Positions 26,486 through 35,158 of a stretch of 64,000 nt of DNA are shown piece after piece. This stretch comes from CALLCD01 sp039817885 (lineage in GTDB: Bacteria > Pseudomonadota > Alphaproteobacteria > Caulobacterales > Hyphomonadaceae). Below the pieces are notes generated by a model. The model saw only the letters and a program-made list of their open reading frames with translations. It searched no databases and was not told the origin of the DNA. A program made the position numbers and the translations under genes. The first letter of the stretch is position 1. The number at the start of each line of letters is the position of its first letter. The stretch spans positions 1 to 64,000 of the forward strand of contig JBCBUY010000004.1 in assembly GCA_039817885.1 (NCBI GenBank). The letters are read 5' to 3'.

Positions 26486-26505
26486 CCAAATTGTATACAC
26501 TTTGG
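26486..26505. promoter_or_regulatory. Predicted GntR operator, site 3 (divergent)
   Basis: CCAAATTGTATACACTTTGG: a 20-bp palindrome with one mismatched pair, sharing the TGTATACA core with sites 1 and 2. It lies between the VOC-gntR unit and the oxidoreductase unit and can control both. It ends one base before the first ATG of the plus-strand frame (26507). Confidence 0.82.
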
Positions 26506-26530
26506 AATGACCCCAACGATTCCAAAAACG

Positions 26531-27532
26531 ATGATGGCCGTCCAGTTCGATCGGCATGGTGCCACGAACGAGCTTGTCTGGCGAGAAGTCGAAACGCCTC
26601 ATCCCGCTCCAGATGAAGCCCTTATCCGCGTGCGGGCAGCGGCCTTAAATGGTTTCGATCCCATGATGTTGTCAGGAGAAACGGGATTGAAAACCCCCTT
26701 CCCAATGACACCTTGCGGCGACTTTGCAGGCGAAATTGCAGCCCTTGGATCAAATGTTTCAGAATGGGTGGTCGGAGACCGTGTGAACCCCTATCCGATC
26801 TTGCCCGTAAAGGGGATGATGGGTGAAACGACGCCCGGCGCAGCGGCAGAATATGTCTCGGTCCCCGCCTCGGTCCTCATAAAAATGCCAGATGCGGTGA
26901 GTTTTGAAGACGCCGCTGCCATGCCCGTGGCTTACGGCACCGCGCTCAGGATGATTGAGACACGCGGTGATGTTCAGCCAAGAGAAAAAATGCTGGTTCT
27001 CGGCGCAGGTGGCGGGGTTGGTGTGGCGTCGATCCAATTTGCAAAAGCGCGGGGCGCGATTGTCATCGCTGCAGCATCCGGCGCACATAAACTGGACCAA
27101 CTGCTCGATATCGGGGCCGATGAAGTGCTCGATACATCAAAGCCTGATTGGCGAAAGGAGCTTGTTGGTCGACATGGCAAACCCGCCTTCTACGGCGAGC
27201 CCGGCGGCATGGATGTCATTATCAATTATGTTGGCGGCCCGACATGGATCGACAGCCTCAAATGCCTCAAAAATGGCGGCCGCATTTTGGTTTGCGGTGC
27301 CAGCGCGGGTCATGACCCAAAGGAAGACCTCCGATATATTTGGTCATTCGAACAATCAATTGTGGGGTCGAATGGGTGGAGCATGGAAGATCAAGCCGAA
27401 TTATTGGCGCGCGTGGCGCGTGGTGTTTTCAAACCCATTATCGATAGTGTCCGGCCCGCAGCCGAAATTTCAGCCTCATTTGATGATCTGATTGCACGCA
27501 AAGTGATCGGCAAAGCTGTGGTGACCTTATGA
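26531..27532 (+). CDS. Zinc-independent quinone oxidoreductase (MDR superfamily)
   Basis: 333 aa from ATG 26531; an in-frame ATG at 26507 abuts the operator and would imply a leaderless mRNA. MDR layout: GroES-like N-terminus (residues ~1-120) and a Rossmann domain with the NADPH motif LGAGGGVGVASIQFAKARGA. The structural and catalytic zinc cysteines of alcohol dehydrogenases are absent. It probably reduces an enone, quinone or 2-enoyl-CoA with NADPH. First gene of the third GntR-controlled unit; overlaps the next gene by 4 bases. Confidence 0.88.
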   Translation: MMAVQFDRHGATNELVWREVETPHPAPDEALIRVRAAALNGFDPMMLSGETGLKTPFPMTPCGDFAGEIAALGSNVSEWVVGDRVNPYPILPVKGMMGETTPGAAAEYVSVPASVLIKMPDAVSFEDAAAMPVAYGTALRMIETRGDVQPREKMLVLGAGGGVGVASIQFAKARGAIVIAAASGAHKLDQLLDIGADEVLDTSKPDWRKELVGRHGKPAFYGEPGGMDVIINYVGGPTWIDSLKCLKNGGRILVCGASAGHDPKEDLRYIWSFEQSIVGSNGWSMEDQAELLARVARGVFKPIIDSVRPAAEISASFDDLIARKVIGKAVVTL

Positions 27533-27948
27533 GTGGCCCCATGAGTATCGAAGCATTGCAAGAGTTGTTGGATGGCTCACCTTTCACACGTTTTTTGGCG
27601 GTTAAAGTGACAGATGCAGACCCGAGCTCAGGCACCGTTTCCTTACGGATGACGTCACGACCTGAGATTCAGCGCATGGATGGGTCACCTCAAATCCATG
27701 GCGGGCCGTTGGCAGCCTTGATCGATACAGCCGGTGATCTCGCTGTCGCACAATCTGTCGGCGGAGCAGTTCCAACGATCGATATGAAAGTCGACTATTT
27801 GCGGCCGGTCATGGGCGATCATGTCATCGCACGCGCAACAGCGCGCCGCGTTGGTCGTACCGTTGGTGTCGCAGATGTGGAAATCATCGATGCTGAAGAC
27901 CGCCTATGCGCCATTGGACGAGCCGTATACGCGGCGCGGATCGGCTAG
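27529..27948 (+). CDS. PaaI-type hotdog thioesterase
   Basis: 139 aa; ATG 27529 overlaps the previous stop (ATGA), with a second ATG at 27541. The hotdog signature QIHGGPLAALIDTAGD, followed by VPTIDMKVDYLRPV, is typical of the PaaI/4-hydroxybenzoyl-CoA thioesterase group, with the catalytic Asp in DTAGD. It should hydrolyse an acyl-CoA intermediate of the cluster, freeing CoA. Two bases separate it from the acyl-CoA ligase. Confidence 0.9.
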   Translation: MSGPMSIEALQELLDGSPFTRFLAVKVTDADPSSGTVSLRMTSRPEIQRMDGSPQIHGGPLAALIDTAGDLAVAQSVGGAVPTIDMKVDYLRPVMGDHVIARATARRVGRTVGVADVEIIDAEDRLCAIGRAVYAARIG

Positions 27949-27950
27949 AC

Positions 27951-29423
27951 ATGGCTGAACAACTCGCCAATGCGCCATTTTGGTCCAAAAGACGAGCTGA
28001 CATCGCAATTACGGAGATGGATGGCGATGGTAATACCCGGTCTCTGTCATTTGCCGAGCTTGATGAGAAGATTAATGCAGCAGCTGGTCTACTCCACGAT
28101 CAGGGATTGCGGCCCGGCGCTCATATTGCCCTTCTCGGAGACAACAGTCTCGAACATGCGCTTTGCCTGCTCGGCGCACTGCGCCTTGGGGCCGTCACCT
28201 GCTTGATCAACACCAAACTTGCGCGCGAAGATCAGATCGCACTTATGGAAGAGGCCGACTGCAGCATGGTCGCGCATGATGGCACTGCTCAGCTCCCACT
28301 TCCTGCTATTCATCTTGCAGATTTATTTAGCGCCGCAAACACCACGTATCCGCAATGGACACCGGATGAAAACGATCTTGCCATGATCATGTATACATCC
28401 GGCTCGTCGGGCCTTCCCAAAGGTGTTCCCATCACACATGCAGGATACAGCTGGGCCCTCCGCCAGTTCACCGGTCTTACAGAGACCATGACCGGGCGCA
28501 CTGCAATTGTCGCAGCGCCATTGTTCCACATGAATGGCCAGTTCCATCTGCTTAATCTGCTCTCCTGCGGGGCGCATACCGTGTTGATGAAACACTTCAG
28601 CGCGCAAGCTATGCTTGATGCGATTGAACGCTTTGATGTCGTGCGCGTGACGGGGGTTCCGACCATGGCCGCACTGATGGCGGAGATGATATCGACTGGC
28701 TCAGGGCACAATACCGATCCCGTTGAACAAATCGGCCTTGGGTCTTCGCCTTTGTCCAAGCACCTGCTCGGTCGCATTCAAGCGGCTTTCCCGAATGCGG
28801 CGATCACCAATGGTTTTGGCACCACAGAAACCGGCCCTGTCTCATTCAGCGCCCATCCGGACGGATTGCCCACACCTCCGACCGCCCTTGGGGCGCTAAT
28901 GCCCGGTGTCGAAGCAAAGCTCGTGGACGGACCGAACGATAATGAAGGTGTCCTGCAGCTCCGCAATCCAATGACGCTGAAAGCGTATTGGAAGCGGCCC
29001 CAGGACACGGCCAGCCGTGTCAGCGACGATGGCTGGTACAATACTGGAGATCGCATGCGGCGAGACGAAAACGGGTTCTATTACTTTGTGGGCCGCGCCG
29101 ATGACATGATGCAAGTGGGTGCGGAAAACATCTATCCGGCGATTGTGGAGCAATTGCTGGAGCAACATGACGGGGTCAGCGAGGCGATTGTGGTTCCAGT
29201 GCCTCATAGAGTGAAAAACGAAGCGCCTGTCGCCTTCGTCCTGAAAGCAGACCCGTCAATCACAGAAGAAGATTTGAAAGCTTTTGCGTTGGAGAACGGT
29301 CCGGCTTATGCCCATCCTCGCTGCATCTTTTTCCTGGACAGTTTACCCCTGGCGGCCACCAATAAAGTAGACCGTGCAAGACTGACCAAAGACGCGATCA
29401 AGCGCGTTGGAGGGTCATTATAG
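27951..29423 (+). CDS. Acyl-CoA synthetase (AMP-forming, CaiC/FadD-like)
   Basis: 490 aa from ATG 27951. ANL motifs: P-loop MYTSGSSGLPKGVP near 144-157, NGFGTTETGP, the hinge VGRADDMMQVGAENIYP and the acyl-transfer lysine in AATNKVDRARL. APLFHMNGQFH resembles carnitine/crotonobetaine-CoA ligases and medium-chain ligases. Distinct from the MatB-like ligase at 18909, so the cluster may activate two different acids. Last gene of its unit; the minus-strand operon ends 21 bases further on. Confidence 0.9.
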   Translation: MAEQLANAPFWSKRRADIAITEMDGDGNTRSLSFAELDEKINAAAGLLHDQGLRPGAHIALLGDNSLEHALCLLGALRLGAVTCLINTKLAREDQIALMEEADCSMVAHDGTAQLPLPAIHLADLFSAANTTYPQWTPDENDLAMIMYTSGSSGLPKGVPITHAGYSWALRQFTGLTETMTGRTAIVAAPLFHMNGQFHLLNLLSCGAHTVLMKHFSAQAMLDAIERFDVVRVTGVPTMAALMAEMISTGSGHNTDPVEQIGLGSSPLSKHLLGRIQAAFPNAAITNGFGTTETGPVSFSAHPDGLPTPPTALGALMPGVEAKLVDGPNDNEGVLQLRNPMTLKAYWKRPQDTASRVSDDGWYNTGDRMRRDENGFYYFVGRADDMMQVGAENIYPAIVEQLLEQHDGVSEAIVVPVPHRVKNEAPVAFVLKADPSITEEDLKAFALENGPAYAHPRCIFFLDSLPLAATNKVDRARLTKDAIKRVGGSL

Positions 29424-29443
29424 GCAGCAAACAAAAGGCCTGA

Positions 29444-29941
29444 TCAGTACACCTGCATAAAAGTCAAAACGAGGTGTGCGACTAGGGCGCTGCCAAGAAA
29501 TGTACCGCAAAACACAAGTAGGGAAATGAGAACAAAACTCAAGCCAGCGCGTTTGAACATCTCCACTTCATTTGAGCCGAGGCCAAGAGCTGCAAATGCC
29601 ATAAGCGGCGTGATGGTCGGCAAAAATGACACCCCGTCAATGGCACCCCGAACATACGAAGATCCAGGCACTCCAGGCCAGGTGGCCAGCATCGCGACGG
29701 CAGAAATCCAAAACAGGTCCGGCAGGCTCTTGATCGGAACATATCTGGCAAGGCCATAGCCAAGCACCACAATTACATAGACAGTACCGAGACCAATCCA
29801 GACCTGTCTATCATAAAGCCCTGTTACCACATGGGAAAACGCGACGGCTGCGACAGCAAGCACGCTAAGCCATATGTCGCTTTTCAGCCTTTCAAGCGGT
29901 GCGCGCTTCTCTGCGCTTTGAATAGCGGCACGCTCAGTCAT
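29444..29941 (-). CDS. Small integral membrane protein, partner of the DUF3100 protein
   Basis: 165 aa with four to five hydrophobic helices after a polar N-terminus of ~24 residues. I do not recognise a named family. It overlaps the upstream DUF3100 gene by 4 bases (ATGA) and is the last gene of the 11-gene operon, so the two probably form one membrane complex. By analogy with split transporters such as LrgA/LrgB, a two-subunit carrier is possible (inference). Confidence 0.65.
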   Translation of the reverse strand: MTERAAIQSAEKRAPLERLKSDIWLSVLAVAAVAFSHVVTGLYDRQVWIGLGTVYVIVVLGYGLARYVPIKSLPDLFWISAVAMLATWPGVPGSSYVRGAIDGVSFLPTITPLMAFAALGLGSNEVEMFKRAGLSFVLISLLVFCGTFLGSALVAHLVLTFMQVY

Positions 29942-30749
29942 CCGGCAACGCCTCGGATTGCCCGCGAAACCTGGAAAGTCCCCTATAATATGTTTCGGCC
30001 ACAGGAATCGTGATGAAAATCGTGATGAAAAGCCCTGTCAGTCCCGTCATCAGATTTGACCCGGCGGCCAGCGCCGCAATCAAGTCTGCTTGCTGGGCGG
30101 TCTCGGCGGACAAGGATGTGGCACAAGCCCCCGTCATGCTGGCACTGCCTGTTCCACAGGCCATCGCAAGGGCTCGGATATCGAAGATGCCGAGTGATGC
30201 AACGAGCGGGGGCAAAATCGCGAAAGTGGCCGTCCCCAAAAATGTCCCGCATATATATACGGCTGTCACACCGGTAGCTTCCGGGGTGTTGGATCCATAC
30301 TTGTCGAAAACAAAGGCAAGCCCCCCTTCCCGAGCGATGGAAAACGTCGCACCAATCGCTTCACGCCCCATCTTAAACCCGAGCACAGCAACCGGCATGG
30401 CAAACAACATGGTTCCGAGATTTCCAAGCTCCTGGGCCAGCAGCGCAGGGCCCGCCTCGATCAAAGCCTCAAGCTGAGATCCGATGCTTGCCGTGAGCAC
30501 CACTATGAGCGGCATAACCGCTGGCCCAACAAGCCGTGCTGCGCGGTTGCCCGCTCCTGGGCCCAGCCAGCGCTTAAGGGGCGGCACAACCGCCGGGTTC
30601 ATGAGCAACCCGGCAATAAATGCGAAGACCAAAGGCAGCAGAACAATATTCGCGATACCAAGCGAAAACCGCTGCACACCGATCCATTGACCAATACAGA
30701 CTGACACACAGACCATGCTCAGAATGACCCAGGCCGGCGTCCGTATCAT
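29938..30749 (-). CDS. DUF3100 family membrane protein
   Basis: 270 aa, about eight to nine helices. Conserved-looking stretches are LGFKMGREAIGATFSIARE, KYGSNTPEATGV and MACGTGSASMTGAC, the last rich in small residues as in transporter substrate sites. DUF3100 genes are uncharacterised. Here it lies after a serine hydrolase (4-base overlap) and before a small membrane protein (4-base overlap). I infer an exporter or importer for a product of this operon. Confidence 0.75.
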
Positions 30750-32158
30750 AGCGGGCCCTCCGCCGCTTCACAGGCCGCAGCCAATAAGTCCGGAACGTGG
30801 CCCCGCCCGGCATTCGTATCCACGCTGCCACGCAGATGCCCAAGACGAACCACAACAAGATCCAGACTGGGCACGATGAATCCATATTGGCCGCCTACGC
30901 CCAGGAAAAAAGCGGTATCGTCCGGAGCGGGCCATCGATCACTCGGCGCATGCTGGTTCAACCAAATTTGCCCGCCATAGATACTGCCCTGAAAGCCAAC
31001 TGGCGCTTCGCTCATCCAGTACTGCCCTTTCCATGCCGGCGAGGGCAGAAGGCAAGCCTGCAAGACAGTCCAATCAATCTTCAGAGCTCGCGCCAAAGAC
31101 TCATCCAAAAAGATCTGAGCCAGGCGTGCCCAATCACGCGCAGTCCCGTGAATATAGCCCGTGATCAGGAAATGCCCGTAAGGATCGGTCTCCAATAAAA
31201 TACTGTCCGCTCCTAGCGGACCCAACAGCCGTTCATATGGCCAGGTCAGCGGATCGTGCCCCGATGCGATAAGACGATCTTCGAGTGCGGCCATTAGCAA
31301 AAGCGTGTCGCCATTCTTATAGGCCCCATATGTTCCGGGCGCGTGGCGGAGGGGCCTCGAGGCAACAAGGGCACGCGTATCCAGAGCCCCCGAATAGACA
31401 AATCCATGATCGGGATAACCATGACGCTGCGGCTCATAATCAGACGCCCAGCTGGCGGAAAAATCGAGCCCGCTCGACATCCGCAAAGCGTGTTCAACAC
31501 TGATCGCTGCGCGCGGATCATCCGGACTGATCCACTCTCGCAAGGCCAAAGGTTCATCGAGTGAAATCAAACCATCCGCGACGGCACACGCCAGCAGGAT
31601 CGCCGCGAGCGACTTTCCCATGGACCAGGCTTCCAGCGCCATTGTGGCACTTGCGCCGGCTCCATAGCGCTCAGCAACAAGCTCGCCCCGATGCAGAATG
31701 GCGACTGCGGCGGTCATTGTGTCTGGGTCTGTCCGGAATGCCGATTCAGCCGCAGTTTGAAAGGTCGGGTCTGGCGCAACTGAGAGCTTCTCAATGATGG
31801 CCGGGGCGCTTTTCGCGTGCCTTCGGGTGAAGAACACATCATTCGCACCAAGCGGCAGCAAGACAGCCCCTTGCGCGCCAGTCCAGATGGCGGTTCGGGC
31901 AAGGGTCCCGCACCTGGCGGTCACCTGGCCATCAATTGAGAGGTCAATTGAAACTTCACGGCCTTGTCCAAGCGAAGGCCTAACCGATTGCCGAAGAATG
32001 TCCTCAAGCGGACGTTTAGACACAAATATTCCCGAGCAGACCCCCTTGACGATAAGGCCCAGATTGAGGAGGTCCAAATCACTCTGATGAGGAAGTCCAC
32101 GTGCAAGACCGGGCGCAACAGACGCAATTGCGGGCGATGTGACGGACGCGGATGTCAT
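30746..32158 (-). CDS. Beta-lactamase-fold serine hydrolase, paralogue of 42191-43606
   Basis: 470 aa. S179-M-G-K182 is the SxxK nucleophile motif and Y280-K-N282 the YxN motif. The third motif is a Gly-rich GVGGQYGF rather than HxG, resembling 6-aminohexanoate-dimer hydrolase (NylB)-like members. An extra N-terminal region of ~130 residues is shared with the paralogue at 42191-43606; both have WSMGKSLAA and end near VPSLDLVVVRLGH or its equivalent. No signal peptide. Likely an amidase or esterase on a cytoplasmic intermediate. Confidence 0.82.
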   Translation of the reverse strand: MTSASVTSPAIASVAPGLARGLPHQSDLDLLNLGLIVKGVCSGIFVSKRPLEDILRQSVRPSLGQGREVSIDLSIDGQVTARCGTLARTAIWTGAQGAVLLPLGANDVFFTRRHAKSAPAIIEKLSVAPDPTFQTAAESAFRTDPDTMTAAVAILHRGELVAERYGAGASATMALEAWSMGKSLAAILLACAVADGLISLDEPLALREWISPDDPRAAISVEHALRMSSGLDFSASWASDYEPQRHGYPDHGFVYSGALDTRALVASRPLRHAPGTYGAYKNGDTLLLMAALEDRLIASGHDPLTWPYERLLGPLGADSILLETDPYGHFLITGYIHGTARDWARLAQIFLDESLARALKIDWTVLQACLLPSPAWKGQYWMSEAPVGFQGSIYGGQIWLNQHAPSDRWPAPDDTAFFLGVGGQYGFIVPSLDLVVVRLGHLRGSVDTNAGRGHVPDLLAAACEAAEGPL

Positions 32159-32186
32159 GTCAAATGCCGAGAAATGCGTATCCGGA

Positions 32187-33275
32187 TCACCGCCGCATCC
32201 ATCTTTTTGTAAGTGCGCTTAAAGCGGCCCAAAGCAAAGCGATGGCCGCCAATCCGGTCGTCAGGGCCAATGGTGCCAGCCACCAGGCTCCACCGCGCGT
32301 GGCATGGGTTGGATAAAAACCATTCGCCACTTGCAGCCCCGGATCGGCCTGAGTGAGATCACGCTTGGCTAACAGTTCTCCCTTCGCCGCATCGATGTAA
32401 ATCTCAGAACGGCCATTCGGATGCCATTCCTTTGCGCGTCGTGTGCGCATGTAAATTGCACCGTCTTCACCGGGGGCGGGCGTAAACAGAAAGACGATGG
32501 AATCGTCGTCAAAAGCCGCTTCAGCAACTGCAAGCACAGCTGCCCAGTCTGGTCGATTATCAGGAAAGGCTGGAACACCAACATCTGTGCGGGCAGGTGC
32601 GCCGCCGCCAGCAATGCTTCCCAGGACGGATCTGGTCTGATCGGGAAACGCTGTCCCAATGCCGGTAAAGAACAAGAAGCCAAGAGGAACGGCCAGAAGC
32701 GCCCCCCACGCACCATGAGCCCGCAAAAGCGTGCGCCGGTCTGGGCCTTTTAGTTTTAGCCTTTGCAACGACCATCCACGCCGAGACGGCCACCAAATGA
32801 ATATCCCACCAATGACGATTGCAAACGCGGCAATGCCAATCACACCAACCAGCGTTTCACCGAAATCCCCGCTCACAAGGTGGGCGTGAAGTTCAAAGAA
32901 AAACGTCTCTGGACGCTGGTGCCAGTGAAACACATCAGAAAATGTATCTGCCCCCGGCACCAGATAGGCGCGGCGGTCATCCATCAACCAAACATCATAA
33001 TAGGGCCGGTCCACTTGAGGCAGGCGTGTGAGATTCCAACCCACCTCACCGGCCAGGCGATCAATGGTCGCAAGATCATCCCCTTTTGCTTCGAGACTCA
33101 TGGGAAGTTTTGTTTTGAAAAGCTCAGGTGCCCGCAAACCGATTATCTGTTGGTCCACCACAAGAACCGTTCCACTGACAATGATCGCAAACAGCGGCAG
33201 CACGATCACAATGCCTGTCCACATGTGCAAACGGCGCGCCCAGCGGAGTAAGGGTTTTGCCGGGGGTTTAGACAT
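32187..33275 (-). CDS. PepSY-associated transmembrane protein
   Basis: 362 aa with four transmembrane helices (about residues 17-40, 140-162, 190-210 and 335-355) and a large outer loop. The N-terminal RRLHMWTGIVIVLPLFAIIV is the standard start of PepSY_TM proteins, and membrane histidines (HMW, ELHAHLV, RAHGAWG) could bind haem. Relatives reduce ferric siderophores or sit beside TonB receptors. Here it overlaps the MFS gene by 8 bases; a role in processing an imported metal complex, or in electron supply, is possible. Confidence 0.85.
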   Translation of the reverse strand: MSKPPAKPLLRWARRLHMWTGIVIVLPLFAIIVSGTVLVVDQQIIGLRAPELFKTKLPMSLEAKGDDLATIDRLAGEVGWNLTRLPQVDRPYYDVWLMDDRRAYLVPGADTFSDVFHWHQRPETFFFELHAHLVSGDFGETLVGVIGIAAFAIVIGGIFIWWPSRRGWSLQRLKLKGPDRRTLLRAHGAWGALLAVPLGFLFFTGIGTAFPDQTRSVLGSIAGGGAPARTDVGVPAFPDNRPDWAAVLAVAEAAFDDDSIVFLFTPAPGEDGAIYMRTRRAKEWHPNGRSEIYIDAAKGELLAKRDLTQADPGLQVANGFYPTHATRGGAWWLAPLALTTGLAAIALLWAALSALTKRWMRR

Positions 33276-34512
33276 TCACCGGGCTTTCCGCAGGCTTGGC
33301 ATGCAGCTGCGACGTTTGCGCATTAAAATCGTCGAGCACACGGACAAAAAGCAGAATAACGGCAGCGACAAGGACGCCCATTAGACAGAAGACGGCAACC
33401 CAGCCGAGCCGCGCAGCCACGAAACCGCTCACCGCTAAGGTCGCACCGAATCCCAGGAACCAGGCTGACTGCTGAAGCGTAAAGTCAGTTGCCGCCTGGT
33501 CGGGCCCTGTCCAACCCAAGCGCGCCGCATAGAACGTCATGCGGACCGGTGCCGTCATCAATGATCCCCAGAAAATCACCGCAATTACAAGCGCGAGACT
33601 GGGCTCTACGGCATAAGCAAGCCACAGGAATGGCGGCAGAGCCAACACTGACAAGAGAAGCGTTACGATGGCCATGCGCTTTACACCGATTTTTCGGATA
33701 GCCCATGTGGCGCAGAGCAAGGACAGGCCGGCCCCCAAACTGGCAGAAATACCAATCGCCGCTCCGACCTCGCTCAAGGTCAGCCCTTTGCTGCTGAGGA
33801 AAGGTCCAATTACCGCTGACGGAATTTGCACGGCAAAAGCGAAAGCAAAAATCAATAGGAGAATGCGACGATTTATCGGCTCTTTTAGATAGCGCCATAC
33901 GGACGCGGATTCCTGATTTCGAGGGCTATGAACAGGTCTTTCCCGACGGCTGAAGGCGATAAGCACCAATAGCGCAAATAGGGTCGCTGCTGTTGAGAAG
34001 GCGGCCATCCAGCCGAACCGATCAGCTATGAATAGCAGGCCAGCAAGTCCGATCACTTGTCCGATTTCCTTGCCAAACCATACAGCCCCCGAACCGCTGC
34101 CCTGCTCCTCCGGTGTCAGAGCCTCGACGACATAAGCGTCGGCGGCAATTTCATAGGTAGAGAAGAAGATCTTGATGATGGCAAACAAGGATACAATGAC
34201 CCACAAGGTCTGCAGTGAGGGGGCGATCATAGCCATCACAAAATATAAGATCGCGACACAGGCTGCTGATGGTAAAATCCAACTTAGCCGCTTGCCGAAG
34301 CGCACCGATCCGTATCGATCCACTAGGGGAGCCCAGACCCACTTAAATGCCGTGACAATTAGTGGCAGTGCGAACAAACCCAGCCAGGAGACCGGCATGC
34401 CGAACTCTTTCACGAAGATCGTCGGCACCATTATCGTACCGAGCGCGGCGGGCACCTCATGGGCCACCGATAGAGACGCTATGACAGCATGCTTATGTGT
34501 GCCATCGCGCAT
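33268..34512 (-). CDS. MFS permease, AmpG-like
   Basis: 414 aa, 12 predicted helices. The first half carries AmpG-type signatures: FKWVWAPLVDRYGS after helix 2, RLSWILPS, and AADAYVVEALTPEEQGSGSG in the helix 4-5 region. AmpG imports anhydromuropeptides into the cytoplasm, and related carriers move acetyl-CoA or siderophores. With D-amino-acid and dipeptide-epimerase genes immediately upstream, a muropeptide- or D-peptide-like substrate is a reasonable guess. Five bases follow the TetR stop. Confidence 0.85.
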   Translation of the reverse strand: MRDGTHKHAVIASLSVAHEVPAALGTIMVPTIFVKEFGMPVSWLGLFALPLIVTAFKWVWAPLVDRYGSVRFGKRLSWILPSAACVAILYFVMAMIAPSLQTLWVIVSLFAIIKIFFSTYEIAADAYVVEALTPEEQGSGSGAVWFGKEIGQVIGLAGLLFIADRFGWMAAFSTAATLFALLVLIAFSRRERPVHSPRNQESASVWRYLKEPINRRILLLIFAFAFAVQIPSAVIGPFLSSKGLTLSEVGAAIGISASLGAGLSLLCATWAIRKIGVKRMAIVTLLLSVLALPPFLWLAYAVEPSLALVIAVIFWGSLMTAPVRMTFYAARLGWTGPDQAATDFTLQQSAWFLGFGATLAVSGFVAARLGWVAVFCLMGVLVAAVILLFVRVLDDFNAQTSQLHAKPAESPVNV

Positions 34513-34517
34513 GGGGA

Positions 34518-35156
34518 CTAGTCCGAACTTCCGGCGAGATGCGGAGACAAAAAGTCGACAACTAAATCAATTTGGCGGTGAAAGAAGTTCGGATCCATCG
34601 CCAATGGCTGGTCAAGCGCCATTCCCCGAAGCAACCACTGCGCCATCCGCACAAGATCCATCCCCCTTAGCGGGCTGTCGGGCCGCGTCGGCAAACGCCT
34701 TGCTGCCGCCCAACCGAAAATGCGTAAAGCTCGAAAGGCTGGCCGGCGCATATGAACTGCTAAGACCTCATCGGTGCGAGCCGCAAGCAGAAGCTCAGTG
34801 AATACCCGCCCTTCAGGACCTGTGAGAATATCCTCCCATAATAGGTGCAAAATGGATCTTAGCGCTTGTTCGGGATTTTCGCTGTCCAACTGAACATCGC
34901 CAAATCGCCTGAACACGTCTGAAATCAACTGAAGCGCCACAGCTCTGAAAACGAGATGCTTTGATCGAAAATGGTGGAGATAAGCCCCTCTCGACACATT
35001 GGCCGCTTCAATGATCCGGCTGACCGACGTGCCGGAATAGCCGTTTTGTTCAATTGAGGTTATAGCTGCGCGCACTATTTTCAGACGTGTGGCGTACGCT
35101 TTCTCCGCCCGCCGCGTTCTTTGCCCCTGTATCGAGACGACCTCAATGTCTGCCAC
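34518..35156 (-). CDS. TetR family transcriptional regulator
   Basis: 212 aa from GTG 35156, with GGAGG nine bases upstream and the start two bases after the dgcA-like stop (a TTG at 35174 is possible). The N-terminal HTH is clear: IEQNGYSGTSVSRIIEAA, then SRGAYLHHFRSKHLVF. The ligand domain is variable. Being inside the operon, it is the best candidate to bind the palindromes at 41161 and 43775. Confidence 0.92.
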   Translation of the reverse strand: MADIEVVSIQGQRTRRAEKAYATRLKIVRAAITSIEQNGYSGTSVSRIIEAANVSRGAYLHHFRSKHLVFRAVALQLISDVFRRFGDVQLDSENPEQALRSILHLLWEDILTGPEGRVFTELLLAARTDEVLAVHMRRPAFRALRIFGWAAARRLPTRPDSPLRGMDLVRMAQWLLRGMALDQPLAMDPNFFHRQIDLVVDFLSPHLAGSSD

Positions 35157-35158
35157 TA

